Below, piece by piece: positions 51,850 to 60,621 of a stretch of DNA of 64,000 bases. The position numbers and the translations under genes are program-made. This DNA is from Azospirillum halopraeferens DSM 3675 (GTDB taxonomy: Bacteria > Pseudomonadota > Alphaproteobacteria > Azospirillales > Azospirillaceae): NCBI RefSeq assembly GCF_000429625.1, contig NZ_AUCF01000004.1:372001-436000 (forward strand). Reading direction: 5' to 3'. The notes below the pieces were generated by a model, which saw nothing but the letters and a program-made list of their open reading frames with translations, had not been told where the DNA came from and did not search any database. Position 1 is the stretch's first letter. Every line of letters starts with the position of its first letter.

Positions 51850-52917
51850 ATGTCGCAGAACGTCGTCACCGTGACCGCGCTGTCGCCGCCGATGTCCCGG
51901 AAGCGGGCGGCGCTCTCCCGCGTGCTGCCCGCCGGGGTGCTGCGGCGCCTGATCGAGACCCACCGCCGCACCCGCACCATCCTGGCGCTGGCCGGCAACG
52001 GCCTGTACGACCTGCGCCGCTACCTGCGCTGGTCCTCGGCCGGGCGGGAGGAGCTGTCGCAGGCCCAGCTTGCGGCGCTGGTCACCCTCAATTACCACCG
52101 GCTGGAGAAGGGCCTGGCGCTGAAGACGCCGCGGCCCGGCTTCGGGCAGGACGCGGTGCGGCTGCTGATGTCGCTGCTCGACCGCTACGTCGCGCGCTAC
52201 GGCGTCGACGACACCGCGCGGGCGGGCATCGACACGCTGGACGCCTACCGCGCCTTCGGCCGGACCCACGGCCTGAACCATCCCGAGGTGGACGCCGCCA
52301 TCGCCCGGCTGGGCGGCAGCCGGGCGGACGGGGTACCGCCGTGCGGCGGCACCATTCCGGTCGACCGGGCGACGGTGGCCGCCGCGGCCCCCGCCGATCC
52401 CGAGGCCTTCTTCGCGACCCGCCACAGCGTGCGCCAGTTCGCCGACGCGGAGGTGGACATGGACACCATCGCCCGCGCGGTCCGCATGGCGCAGCGCACG
52501 CCGTCCGTGTGCAACCGCCAGTCCTGGAAGGTGCACGTCTTCTCGGACGCCGAGCAGAAGCGCCGGGTGCTGTCCTTCCAGAACGGCAACCGCGGCTTCG
52601 GCGACCAGGCGTCGAAGGTTCTGGTGGTGACCTCCGACCTGCAGCACTTCACCAGCGTCGGCGAGCGGTTCCAGTGCTGGATCGACGGCGGGCTGTTCGC
52701 CATGTCGCTGGTCTATGCGCTGCACGCCCTGGGACTCGGCACCTGCATGCTGAACTGGAGCGTTGTGAAGGAGACCGACCGCGCCATGCGCGCGACCGCC
52801 GGCATCCCTGACAACGAGGTGGTGATCATGATGATCGCCGTCGGCCACCTGCCCGAAACCCTGTCGGTCGCGCATTCCCTGCGCAAGCCGCTGGAGGAGG
52901 TTCTGATCGCCCACTGA
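51850..52917 (+). CDS. Nitroreductase-family protein with N-terminal extension
   Basis: The 355-residue product from ATG 51850 follows GAGGAG. Residues 1-165 are a helical region of unknown type with a conserved-looking LVTLNYHRLEKGLALKTPRPGFG. The nitroreductase/FMN domain covers about 180-350: FFATRHSVRQFADAEVDMDTIARAVRMAQRTPSVCNRQSWKVHVF, GLFAMSLVYALHALGLGTCMLNWSV and IMMIAVGHLP. Such proteins occur in polysaccharide loci next to pyruvyl transferases and are of unknown chemistry. It starts the plus-strand polysaccharide gene run. Confidence 0.88.
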   Translation: MSQNVVTVTALSPPMSRKRAALSRVLPAGVLRRLIETHRRTRTILALAGNGLYDLRRYLRWSSAGREELSQAQLAALVTLNYHRLEKGLALKTPRPGFGQDAVRLLMSLLDRYVARYGVDDTARAGIDTLDAYRAFGRTHGLNHPEVDAAIARLGGSRADGVPPCGGTIPVDRATVAAAAPADPEAFFATRHSVRQFADAEVDMDTIARAVRMAQRTPSVCNRQSWKVHVFSDAEQKRRVLSFQNGNRGFGDQASKVLVVTSDLQHFTSVGERFQCWIDGGLFAMSLVYALHALGLGTCMLNWSVVKETDRAMRATAGIPDNEVVIMMIAVGHLPETLSVAHSLRKPLEEVLIAH

Positions 52918-52965
52918 ACCGGGGGGCGGGGGCGGTTTTCGGATCCACGGCAAGACGAGGCAACG

Positions 52966-54507
52966 GTGCGCGCTGAGTTCTATTCGCTGAAGGCGGTGCG
53001 CCGGGGATTCGTATCCCTGGTGTGCGGGCGGTTCGTGTCCGCCGGATTGACCATGGCGGCGATGATCCTGATCGCCCGCGGTCTGGGGGTGGCGGAGTTC
53101 GGCGTGTACGCCCTGCTGCTGTCGGCCCTCAGCCTGGCCATCACCTACACCAGCCTGGGGCTCGACTGGGTGAGCGCCAAGTACCTGCCGGAGTTCCGCA
53201 TCCACGCCGGGGCCCGCGACCTCGGCCGGCTGATCCTGGCGCTGCTGGGCGGGCGGGCGCTGTCGTTCGCCGTCCTGGTGCTGGCGGGCTATGCGCTGCT
53301 GGGGCTGGAAGCCGACCTGCTGGGCATCCCCGAATGGATCGACATCCTGGAGCTGTACCTGCTGGTCCTCTTCATGGAGGGGCTGGTGCGCTCCCTGCGC
53401 GGCGAGATCTTCGAGCCGCTGCTGCTCCAGGGCCATTCGCAGGTCAACGCCGCGGTGCGCGGCGCCCTGTTCTGCGGGCTGGTCCTCTACACCATGCAGG
53501 ACGGCCTCACCCTGCACGAGGTGGTGATGGTCGAGATCGTCGCCTCGGCGGTGGCGCTGGGGCTGGCGCTGGTCCAGCTCGCCGCCTACGCGGTGCGCCA
53601 TCTCGGCACCCATGCCGCGGCCGAGGGGTGGACGCCGCCGCCCCTGCGCGAGGTGTTCGCCATCGCCGGCCACAACTACGCCGCCCAGCTCGTCTCCAGC
53701 CTGGCCAGCGCCAACACGCTGATGCTGATCGGCACCTCGATGCTGAACCCGGCGGCGGTGGCGGGCTTCGGCTTCTGCCGCACCTTCGCCGAGCAGATCC
53801 GCCGTTACCTGCCGATCGCCCTGCTGTTCACCGTGGCGCGGCCGTCGATCGTGGCGGCCTACAGCATGGACAACCGGTTCGACCGCCTGCTGGAGCGGGT
53901 GCAGTTCCTCTACAAGGCCAACCTCATCGTGCTGCTGCCGGTGGTGATCCTCACCATCGCCTACGGCGACGCCATCCTGGAGCTGATCTCCGGCGGCAAG
54001 TACGGCGACTCCTGGGGCGTGGCCGTGGGCTTCGCCCTGTTCCTGGTGGCCCAGAGCCACCGGGTGGTGCTGTCGCTGGTCACCAACATCCTCGGCTGCC
54101 CGGAACTGACCACCGTCGGCTCCGTCGCCAGCACGGTGGCGCTGCCGCTGGCCTTCATTCTGCTGGCCTTCGGCTTCGGTGCCAACGGGCTGGTGGTGGC
54201 ACTGCTGGTGGGCGAAGTGCTCTCCCACGCGGTCATCATCGCCGCCCTCTACCGCCGCGGTTACCCGTACCGGTTCGACGTCGGCGGCTTCGCCCGCCTG
54301 TTCGCGGCGGCCGGGCTGACGCTGGTGGCGACGCTGGTGATTCTCCCCGGCTTCGGCGAGACGACGCTGGAGGAGATCGCCGCCGCGGCGGTGCCGGTGC
54401 TGCTGTTCGGGGTGCTGGCCCTGCTCCTGTGGCCGTTCAGCGTGGTCGAGCGCGAGGCGATCGTCCGCATGATCGGCCGCCGGCCGCGCGCGTCGGGAGG
54501 GGTGTGA
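52966..54507 (+). CDS. Polysaccharide flippase (Wzx-like, MATE/MOP fold)
   Basis: The 513-residue protein from GTG 52966 (GAGG upstream) has 12-14 predicted membrane helices. It opens with FVSLVCGRFVSAGLTMAAMILIARGLGVAEFGVYALLL, the usual start of oligosaccharide flippases. A mid-protein PLREVFAIAGHNYAAQLVSSLASANTLMLIGTSMLNPAAVAGFGFCRTFA and a C-terminal helical set fit the same MOP superfamily. It would flip lipid-linked repeat units across the inner membrane. It belongs with wzc, GT2 and the wzy-type gene. Confidence 0.88.
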   Translation: MRAEFYSLKAVRRGFVSLVCGRFVSAGLTMAAMILIARGLGVAEFGVYALLLSALSLAITYTSLGLDWVSAKYLPEFRIHAGARDLGRLILALLGGRALSFAVLVLAGYALLGLEADLLGIPEWIDILELYLLVLFMEGLVRSLRGEIFEPLLLQGHSQVNAAVRGALFCGLVLYTMQDGLTLHEVVMVEIVASAVALGLALVQLAAYAVRHLGTHAAAEGWTPPPLREVFAIAGHNYAAQLVSSLASANTLMLIGTSMLNPAAVAGFGFCRTFAEQIRRYLPIALLFTVARPSIVAAYSMDNRFDRLLERVQFLYKANLIVLLPVVILTIAYGDAILELISGGKYGDSWGVAVGFALFLVAQSHRVVLSLVTNILGCPELTTVGSVASTVALPLAFILLAFGFGANGLVVALLVGEVLSHAVIIAALYRRGYPYRFDVGGFARLFAAAGLTLVATLVILPGFGETTLEEIAAAAVPVLLFGVLALLLWPFSVVEREAIVRMIGRRPRASGGV

Positions 54508-54534
54508 CCATGGCGCCGCCGGCCGCCGGCGCAC

Positions 54535-54575
54535 CCGGAGGGGGTGTCCGCTGCGCTGCGGGATACCCCCTCCGG
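54535..54575 (+). other. Stable hairpin between flippase and BY-kinase genes
   Basis: CCGGAGGGGGTGTCC pairs with GGATACCCCCTCCGG (14 of 15 base pairs) over an 11-nt loop, starting 27 bp after the flippase stop. No U-run follows. It may attenuate read-through or stabilise mRNA ends. It is not a standard terminator. Confidence 0.5.
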
Positions 54576-54715
54576 AGTGCGCCCACCCCGGGAGAGCGGG
54601 TAGCCGTCAGCGCACTCGGCACCGACCCGCCGCGTCCCCATTGTGCCGCTACGGGCACGCTACCGCATTGCCGCGGCGCCGAGCTTCATTCGACCCATCG
54701 GATGGGAATCTGAAT

Positions 54716-56980
54716 ATGAACCACGTGACACGTCGCACCGCGACCTACACCGACAGCCAGGAGCCCTGGCTGTGGAGCGGGTCCCGCACCATCACGTTCC
54801 GCGAACTGCTGCTGATCCTGCGCCGCCGGCTGTGGCTGGCGATCATTCCCGTCCTGTTCGTCCTGGTGCCGGCCATCCTGATGATCGCCGGCATGAAGCC
54901 CCACTACACCGCCCAGGGCACGATCGTCGTCAAGCCCGTCGAGACGGCGATGAACGTGATGACGGACGTCCAGACGCTGCAGACGGAGATGCAGATCCTG
55001 ACGTCCGACCGTCTGGCCCGCCGGGCGATCGGCAATCTGGGCCTGGCCGAGCTGCCGGAGTTCAACCCGGCCATGGCGACCGAGACCTCCGGCATCCTTC
55101 CTTTCGATCTGCCGAGCCTGCCGGACTGGCGCGCGCTCGCCTCGCCCGTGGCGGAGATGCTGGGCTTCGCCCCGCTCACCGCGGCGGAGGCGCCGGCGGC
55201 GGGGGCCGCCGACGTCATGGAGGCGGAGGTGCTGCCCAACTTCCAGCAGCGCCTGATGGTGGCGCCGTTGCGGGAGTCGCGGGTGCTGACGGTGCAGTTC
55301 CGCTCCGAAAGCCCGACGGTGGCGGCCAACGTGGTCAACGAGCTGTCGGCGCTCTACCTGACCCAGCAGCTTGAATCGAAGATGGAGGCGAAGGACCTCG
55401 CCACCGCCTGGCTGCGCGACCGGGTGACCGAACTGCGCGACCGCGTCGCCGGCCTGGAGCACCAGATCGAGGAGTACCGCGCCGGTTCCGGCATCATTGA
55501 GGCCCGCACCGCGTCCCTGGTGGCCGAACAGATTTCCACCGTCAGCACCGAGCTGATCTCCGCCCGCGCCGAGGCCGAGACCGCGGCTGCGCGCCTGCGC
55601 GAGTTCGAGCGGGCCATGAACGAGCGCGGCCCCCGCGCCGTGCTGGAGATGTTGGGCGGTGCCAGCGCCGGCCTGCTGGAGCGGGATAACGGCGCCCGCC
55701 AGCGTCTGGCCGAGGCGCGCGGCAACTACGGCGACCAGCACCCGACGGTGGTCAACCGCCGCGCCGAGGTGAACGAACTGGCCGGCCGCATCCGCAGCGA
55801 CGCCGCCAATGCGGTGTCGGCGGCGCGCAGCGAGGCCGAGGTGGCGGCCCGCCGGGCGGCGACGCTGGCCGGCTCCCTGAACGAGTTGCAGGGTGAGCTG
55901 GCGCGCATGAAGAACGCCGAGGTGGAGATGCGCGGCATGCAGCGCCAGGCGGAAGCCGACACCGCGCTGCTGGCCCAGTACCTGGAGCAGCTCAACGCCC
56001 AGGAGCGCATGGCGGTCGAGCAGCCGGACGCCTGGGTGCTGTCGAAGGCGGCGGTGCCGTCCATGCCGTCGGGCCCCAACCGCAAGCTGCTGGGTGTCGG
56101 CACCCTGGTTCTGGTCGGCGCCCTGTGGCTGGTCATGGTGGTGATCGCCGAACTGCTGGAAAACGGCGTCATGAGCACCGACGAGGTGAAGTCCTCGCTC
56201 AACGCCGTGCCGCTGGGGCTGGTGCCGCGCGTGCCGGGCAAGCTGGCGGGGCCGGCGGCCCGTGCCCGCTACGTGGTGGACAAACCGGTATCGGCCTTTG
56301 CCGAGTCCCTGCGCAGCATCTACACCGCCCTGCAGATCGAACAGCAGCGCACCGGCGACGGCAAGTCGGTCATGATCACGTCCTCGGTGCCCAAGGAAGG
56401 CAAGTCGACCCTGGTCGTCTCGCTGGCCCGCCAGGTGGCCGCCCAGGGGCAGCGGGTGCTGGTGATCGACGCGGACCTGCGGCGGCCGAACGTGGAGACG
56501 CTGGTCGGCCACCGCTATCTGATCGATCCGAAGAGCCATCCGCTGCCCGAGGACAACCCGCTGGCGCCGGTGGTGCAGGAGGACAGCGCGTCGGGCGCCC
56601 ACATCGTGTCCGCCTCCCGCCTGTCGGCCATGCTGAAGGAGATGAACCAGGCGCCGTACATCCTGCGGCCGAACGTCCTCACCTCCATGCTGGCGACGGT
56701 GCAGCAGCACTACGACCTGATCCTCATCGACACGCCGCCGGTCGTTCCCGTGGCCGACGCGCGGGCGCTGGCGATGGTGGTCGACCATTGCGTGTTCGTC
56801 GTGCGCTGGCGCAAGACGGCGCCGCGGATCGTGCGCTTCGCTCTGGACCAGCTCCACGACGCGGGCGCCCGGGTCACCGGCGTCGTCCTGTCGCAGGTCG
56901 AGGCGAAGCGGCACGCCCTGTACGGCTACGGCGACTCCGCCGTCTCGCACCGCACGTCCTACCGCTACTACACGAGCTGA
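54716..56980 (+). CDS. Wzc-like tyrosine autokinase / polysaccharide co-polymerase
   Basis: The 754-residue protein has an N-terminal membrane helix (LWLAIIPVLFVLVPAILMIAG), a Wzz-type periplasmic coiled-coil domain (about 60-430), a second helix (LLGVGTLVLVGALWLVMVVIAELLENG), and a BY-kinase domain. The latter has Walker A VPKEGKST (about 555), Walker A' VLVIDADLRRPN and Walker B LILIDTPPVVPVADAR. The last residues (YGYGDSAVSHRTSYRYYTS) form a Tyr cluster for autophosphorylation. Such proteins set polysaccharide chain length and export with Wzx/Wzy. The gene is monocistronic-looking on its left because of a hairpin. Confidence 0.93.
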   Translation: MNHVTRRTATYTDSQEPWLWSGSRTITFRELLLILRRRLWLAIIPVLFVLVPAILMIAGMKPHYTAQGTIVVKPVETAMNVMTDVQTLQTEMQILTSDRLARRAIGNLGLAELPEFNPAMATETSGILPFDLPSLPDWRALASPVAEMLGFAPLTAAEAPAAGAADVMEAEVLPNFQQRLMVAPLRESRVLTVQFRSESPTVAANVVNELSALYLTQQLESKMEAKDLATAWLRDRVTELRDRVAGLEHQIEEYRAGSGIIEARTASLVAEQISTVSTELISARAEAETAAARLREFERAMNERGPRAVLEMLGGASAGLLERDNGARQRLAEARGNYGDQHPTVVNRRAEVNELAGRIRSDAANAVSAARSEAEVAARRAATLAGSLNELQGELARMKNAEVEMRGMQRQAEADTALLAQYLEQLNAQERMAVEQPDAWVLSKAAVPSMPSGPNRKLLGVGTLVLVGALWLVMVVIAELLENGVMSTDEVKSSLNAVPLGLVPRVPGKLAGPAARARYVVDKPVSAFAESLRSIYTALQIEQQRTGDGKSVMITSSVPKEGKSTLVVSLARQVAAQGQRVLVIDADLRRPNVETLVGHRYLIDPKSHPLPEDNPLAPVVQEDSASGAHIVSASRLSAMLKEMNQAPYILRPNVLTSMLATVQQHYDLILIDTPPVVPVADARALAMVVDHCVFVVRWRKTAPRIVRFALDQLHDAGARVTGVVLSQVEAKRHALYGYGDSAVSHRTSYRYYTS

Positions 56981-57014
56981 CGGCCCGACCAGGGACAATC
57001 CGACAGGGAAGACC

Positions 57015-58181
57015 ATGAACGCAGTGAAAGACCGCGTGAACGGCATCCGCGAGGTCGCCCCCGGGGCCACCCCCGGGGCCGCCGCAGCCGCCTCCGCAAC
57101 CGGCGGCAGCGGAGATTGGGATGCGGGCCGCTGGACCGCCGGACCGGAGGTCGAATGGGCGGCGGTGTCGGCCAGCGTTCCCGCCGGGGCGCGCCTGACC
57201 ATCGGCGTGATCGCCCGCAATGGCCTGCCGTTCCTGCGGGCCTGCCTCGCCTCCCTGCCGCCGGAGGGGACGTTCGCCGGGGAACTGGCGATCGTGCTGG
57301 TCGACAGCGACTCCAGCGACGGCACCACCGAGACCATGACCGCCTTCGCCGCGGCGCGGCGCGACGCCCGCGTCTACCGCATCGAGGGATCGGTCAACGC
57401 CGCCGCCGCGCGCAACGTCGTGCTGGAGCACGCCCCCGCCGGCTTTCTGATGCTGCTGGACGGCGACATGGTGCTCAACCCGGCCTTCGTCGCCGCCGCC
57501 GTCGGCCGCATCCGCAACGGCGAGGCCGATGCGGTGGTGGGTGCCCTGCGCGAGCAGCATTTCGACGCCGACAACCGGCCGGACGGCGAGGAGGTGTGGC
57601 GCCATCCGCCCGGCGGGCCGGCATTGGTGCGCCTGGCCGGCGGCGCCATCCTGCTGGGGCCGCCGGCCCGCGAGATGGCGCTGCGCTATGACGAGGGGCA
57701 GCGGATCTGCGAGGACTGGGACTTCGCCCTGCGCCTCAGCCGCCGCCGCCGCCTGCTGCGGGTGCCCGACTGCATGGCGCTGCACCTGACCCATCACTAC
57801 TTCTCGCCGCAGCGCCGACTTGACTTCTACCGGGACATGCGGCCGCGCGCCCTGGGGCGCATGGTGCGCAAGCACCTGGGCAGCCCGGCGGGCCTGCTGG
57901 CCGTGGTGAACCGGGAGCGCGGGGTGTTCATGGGCGGCGCCCTGCAATGGCTGGCCCTGCTGGCGCTGGCGGCCGGGCAGCCGCTGCTGGCCGTCGGCGC
58001 ACTCGCCCTGTTCGGCGCCGACGCCGCACGCAACCTGCTGCGCGGCAAGGGCCAGCAATGGGCCGGCACCCGGCTGTTCGCGCCCTGGCTGGTGCTGGCC
58101 GGCCTGCTGGTGCCGCCGCGTCCGTCCGTCCGCTACGACATCCGCCAGATCGGCGGCCGGCCCGCTCCGGCGCCGGTCTGA
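57015..58181 (+). CDS. GT2-family glycosyltransferase
   Basis: The 388-residue protein has an Ala-rich N-terminal extension (about 1-55), then a GT-A domain: RLTIGVIARNGLPFLRACLASLP, LAIVLVDSDSSDGTTETM, AAAARNVVLEHAPAGFLMLLDGDMVLNPAFV (D-x-D as DGD) and later ICEDWDFALRLSRR. A C-terminal hydrophobic segment (LQWLALLALAAGQPLLAVGALALFG) anchors it in the membrane. It probably adds a sugar to the repeat unit or initiates a branch. The sugar donor cannot be predicted. It starts 34 bp after wzc. Confidence 0.9.
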   Translation: MNAVKDRVNGIREVAPGATPGAAAAASATGGSGDWDAGRWTAGPEVEWAAVSASVPAGARLTIGVIARNGLPFLRACLASLPPEGTFAGELAIVLVDSDSSDGTTETMTAFAAARRDARVYRIEGSVNAAAARNVVLEHAPAGFLMLLDGDMVLNPAFVAAAVGRIRNGEADAVVGALREQHFDADNRPDGEEVWRHPPGGPALVRLAGGAILLGPPAREMALRYDEGQRICEDWDFALRLSRRRRLLRVPDCMALHLTHHYFSPQRRLDFYRDMRPRALGRMVRKHLGSPAGLLAVVNRERGVFMGGALQWLALLALAAGQPLLAVGALALFGADAARNLLRGKGQQWAGTRLFAPWLVLAGLLVPPRPSVRYDIRQIGGRPAPAPV

Positions 58182-58196
58182 CGGGGAGGGCATCCG

Positions 58197-59600
58197 ATGC
58201 CGCTGCCGCCGCTGCCTCCTGCCGACGGGACTCCCGCCGTGCCTCTGGCCACCGCCGTCGGCGGGCCGGCCGCCGCCGGGCCGCCGCGCCGCTTCGACCG
58301 GGAGCGGGTGACCCTCTGGCGGGTTGCCTTGGTCGCCGGCATGGCCTTCCTCTACGCCGAGCTGATCGCGGTGATCATCGGGATGGACGACATCCTGTTC
58401 CGCCAGCTCGTGGCGCTGTCGGTGGGCGGGGCGGGCTTTGCCAGCATCGGCTGGCTGGCCTGGCGGGGGGAGCTGTTCCGCCATCCCTTCGCTCTGTGGC
58501 CGCTGGTGCTGGTTGCGGTGATGCTGATGGTGTCGCTGTTCTCCAACACCATCTTCTTTCCCAAGCCGCTCAAGGACTGGCTGCCGGCTCACTATGTGTA
58601 TCTGCCGGTGATGCAGCTCTACATCCTGATGGCGCTGCGCTTCACCGACCGGGAGGTCATCTGGGGATTGGCGTTCGCCGGGCTGGTGGCCGCGGTGCTC
58701 ATGGTCGTCTACCGCTTCGGTCTGTGGGATGTCCTGTCCCACTACGCCCGGCGGTCGATCTTCGGCCTGGACGTGTCGCGCATCGTCATCATGAAGCACG
58801 AGTTCTTCTTCGCGTCGCTGGCGATGTTCGCGGTCCTGCTGGCGCCGTCGGTGCCCTTCGCGGGCAAGGTGGCCGCCGCCGTCGCCCTGGCCGTCTGCAT
58901 GGCCCTGCAGATCGAGGTGGTGCAGAGCCGCCAGGGCATGCTGGCGACCGGCGTGGGGATGCTGGTGATGCTGGCTGTGGACCGCCGCAGCTTCCACACC
59001 AAACCCTTCCTGGTGCGCGCCACCATGCTGGTCATCGGCGCCATGGTCGTGCCGCTGCTGATGTGGGATTACGTGGAGATGCTGTTCCGCGACGACCTGC
59101 TCGATTCCCGCGAGCTGAACGTCGCCGTGCGCTTCCACACCTTCGACCACTATTCCCACTACTTCCACGTCACGCACGGGCTGGGCTTCGGGATGATGTC
59201 GGCGACGGGGACGCGCAACAACGTGCTGGCGGAAAGCCTGTCCATGCACGTCAACATCACCGACCTCGGCCTCTACGGCTCGTTCATGCAGTTCGGCATC
59301 GTCGGCGGCTCGCTGGCGGTGCTGCTGACCGGCTTCGTGATCTACTACAGCCTGCGCACCGCACGCCGGCTGCCACAGGACGAGGCGTGGATGCCGGCGC
59401 TGCTGGGCGCCTATTTCCTGGGATGGATGTGCGTGCCGGTGCAGCTCAACGCCTTCACCATGAGCACGTCGATCCATTTCGGCGCCTTCGTCTTCTACCT
59501 CGCCTGGTACTACCGCTGCCGCGGCCGCTACGAGGCCATGGCCGGCGCCTCCCGGCCCGGCGCCCCGGGGGCGGCCGGCGCGCTGCCGGCCGCCGCCTGA
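58197..59600 (+). CDS. O-antigen ligase / Wzy-type polymerase
   Basis: The 467-residue protein has about 11-12 membrane helices with a large periplasmic loop near VGMLVMLAVDRRSFHTKPFLVR and LSMHVNITDLGLYGSFMQFGIVGGS. The WaaL/Wzy-type arrangement includes a conserved Arg-Gln-Gly (VQSRQGMLATG) and a late HVTHGLGFG...HVNITDLGLYG block. It is likely the polymerase or ligase of this surface polysaccharide. RBS GGGAGGG is upstream. A GC hairpin follows its stop. Confidence 0.85.
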   Translation: MPLPPLPPADGTPAVPLATAVGGPAAAGPPRRFDRERVTLWRVALVAGMAFLYAELIAVIIGMDDILFRQLVALSVGGAGFASIGWLAWRGELFRHPFALWPLVLVAVMLMVSLFSNTIFFPKPLKDWLPAHYVYLPVMQLYILMALRFTDREVIWGLAFAGLVAAVLMVVYRFGLWDVLSHYARRSIFGLDVSRIVIMKHEFFFASLAMFAVLLAPSVPFAGKVAAAVALAVCMALQIEVVQSRQGMLATGVGMLVMLAVDRRSFHTKPFLVRATMLVIGAMVVPLLMWDYVEMLFRDDLLDSRELNVAVRFHTFDHYSHYFHVTHGLGFGMMSATGTRNNVLAESLSMHVNITDLGLYGSFMQFGIVGGSLAVLLTGFVIYYSLRTARRLPQDEAWMPALLGAYFLGWMCVPVQLNAFTMSTSIHFGAFVFYLAWYYRCRGRYEAMAGASRPGAPGAAGALPAAA

Positions 59601-59607
59601 CCGTTCG

Positions 59608-59632
59608 GCCGGCCGGGTCGCGCCCGGCCGGC
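59608..59632 (+). terminator. GC-rich hairpin after the Wzy-type gene
   Basis: GCCGGCCGGG / CCCGGCCGGC with a 5-nt loop is a perfect 10-bp stem 7 bp after the stop. No U-run follows, so termination would be inefficient or factor-dependent. Confidence 0.5.
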
Positions 59633-59746
59633 GTACCCCGGCCGCACCGGCGGGGCACCCTCTCCGCTTCGTTGATGCCCGGCCCGCGGGTTCCCAGAAC
59701 CTGACGGTGCGGGGAAACCCATGCCGACACGAAGGACCGACCGACC

Positions 59747-60166
59747 ATGCCGAACACCTCATCCGCGCGGCGCCGCACCGGTCCCCTGCGCCGGGCGGTG
59801 CTGCTGGGCGCGCTGCTGCTGGGCGCCGCCGCCTGCTCCCGCGAGCCGGAGGTGGCGCTCGACCCGGCAAAGATCGAAAGGGGACGCAACCTCTTCCATT
59901 CCTGCGCGGCGTGCCACGACATCCGCAAGCGCACCAACGGCGTCGGGCCGCACCTGGTGCGCATCGTCGGGCGCGAGGCCGGGCGCGCCCGTGGCTATCC
60001 CTACTCCGAGGCCCTGGCCGAGGCCGATCTGCGGTGGGATGCCGAGGCCCTGCGCCGTTTCCTGCACGACCCGGAGGCGTTCCTGCCGGGCACCAACATG
60101 GCCATCGAAGGTTACCGGCCCGAAGATGCCGAAGCCCTCGTCCAGTATCTCATCAGCCGGGAGTGA
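59747..60166 (+). CDS. Cytochrome c lipoprotein
   Basis: The 139-residue product has a lipobox LLLGAAAC (Cys30) after a basic start, then a class I cytochrome c domain: GRNLFHSCAACHDIRKRTNGVGPHLVRIVGREAG with the haem motif CAACH (Cys53, Cys56, His57), and FLPGTNMAIEGYRPEDAEALVQYL with the Met axial ligand. It is a membrane-bound single-haem cytochrome c. The next two genes encode a Tat small subunit and a GMC flavoprotein, so it is probably their electron acceptor. Confidence 0.9.
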   Translation: MPNTSSARRRTGPLRRAVLLGALLLGAAACSREPEVALDPAKIERGRNLFHSCAACHDIRKRTNGVGPHLVRIVGREAGRARGYPYSEALAEADLRWDAEALRRFLHDPEAFLPGTNMAIEGYRPEDAEALVQYLISRE

Positions 60167-60171
60167 GGCGC

Positions 60172-60621
60172 ATGACCGATGACCCGACCCTGTCGCGCCG
60201 GCGCCTGCTGACGTCCCTGGTGGGCGCGGCGGCCGGTGTCGTGCTGTGCGGCGTGCGGCCGCGGGTGGCCTTCGCCGTGGGCGCGCGGCTACCCTCCACC
60301 GCCGCCGCCCTGGGCGGTGGGCGTGCCTTCGCCTCGTTCGGGGCGTGGCTGCGCACCCGCATGGGTGCCGCCGCCGCCGACGCGCTGATGGACGCCCAGG
60401 AAGGCCGTCTGGCGCGGCTGACGGCGCAGCGCCTCGGCAACCCGGCGGAGGCGGTGCGCCTTCTCATCGCCGAGGACTTCTTCGCCGCCCGCACCGTCAA
60501 CGTGGACGGGCTGCGCCTGTCGGAGCTGGAGAGCGCCCTGTGCCTGGCCGCCGCCCTGCGCTGGCCCGACGCCGTCCACCGCCCCGACTCCCGGACCGTG
60601 ACCGAGGTGCCCATCGCATGA
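60172..60621 (+). CDS. Small Tat-signal subunit of a flavoprotein dehydrogenase
   Basis: The 149-residue product begins MTDDPTLSRRRLLTSLVGAAAGVVLCGVRPRVAFA, a Tat signal (SRRRLL). The mature part is helical (GRAFASFGAWLRTRMGAAAADALMDAQEGRLARLTAQRLGN...). Its stop overlaps the GMC gene start by ATGA. In periplasmic FAD-dependent sugar dehydrogenases, a small Tat-signal subunit helps export the catalytic subunit, which has no signal of its own. This gene has the same size and place, so that role is likely. Confidence 0.75.
   Translation: MTDDPTLSRRRLLTSLVGAAAGVVLCGVRPRVAFAVGARLPSTAAALGGGRAFASFGAWLRTRMGAAAADALMDAQEGRLARLTAQRLGNPAEAVRLLIAEDFFAARTVNVDGLRLSELESALCLAAALRWPDAVHRPDSRTVTEVPIA

Noticed and set aside
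51730-54534. Long open frame (about 934 codons) on the minus strand opposite the nitroreductase and flippase genes
   Set aside because: The composition is Gln/His/Arg-rich; the plus-strand genes have clear membrane helices and FMN-domain motifs.
56874-59870. Long open frame (about 998 codons) on the minus strand opposite the GT2 and Wzy-type genes
   Set aside because: It is antisense to genes with clear motifs, and its composition is low complexity.
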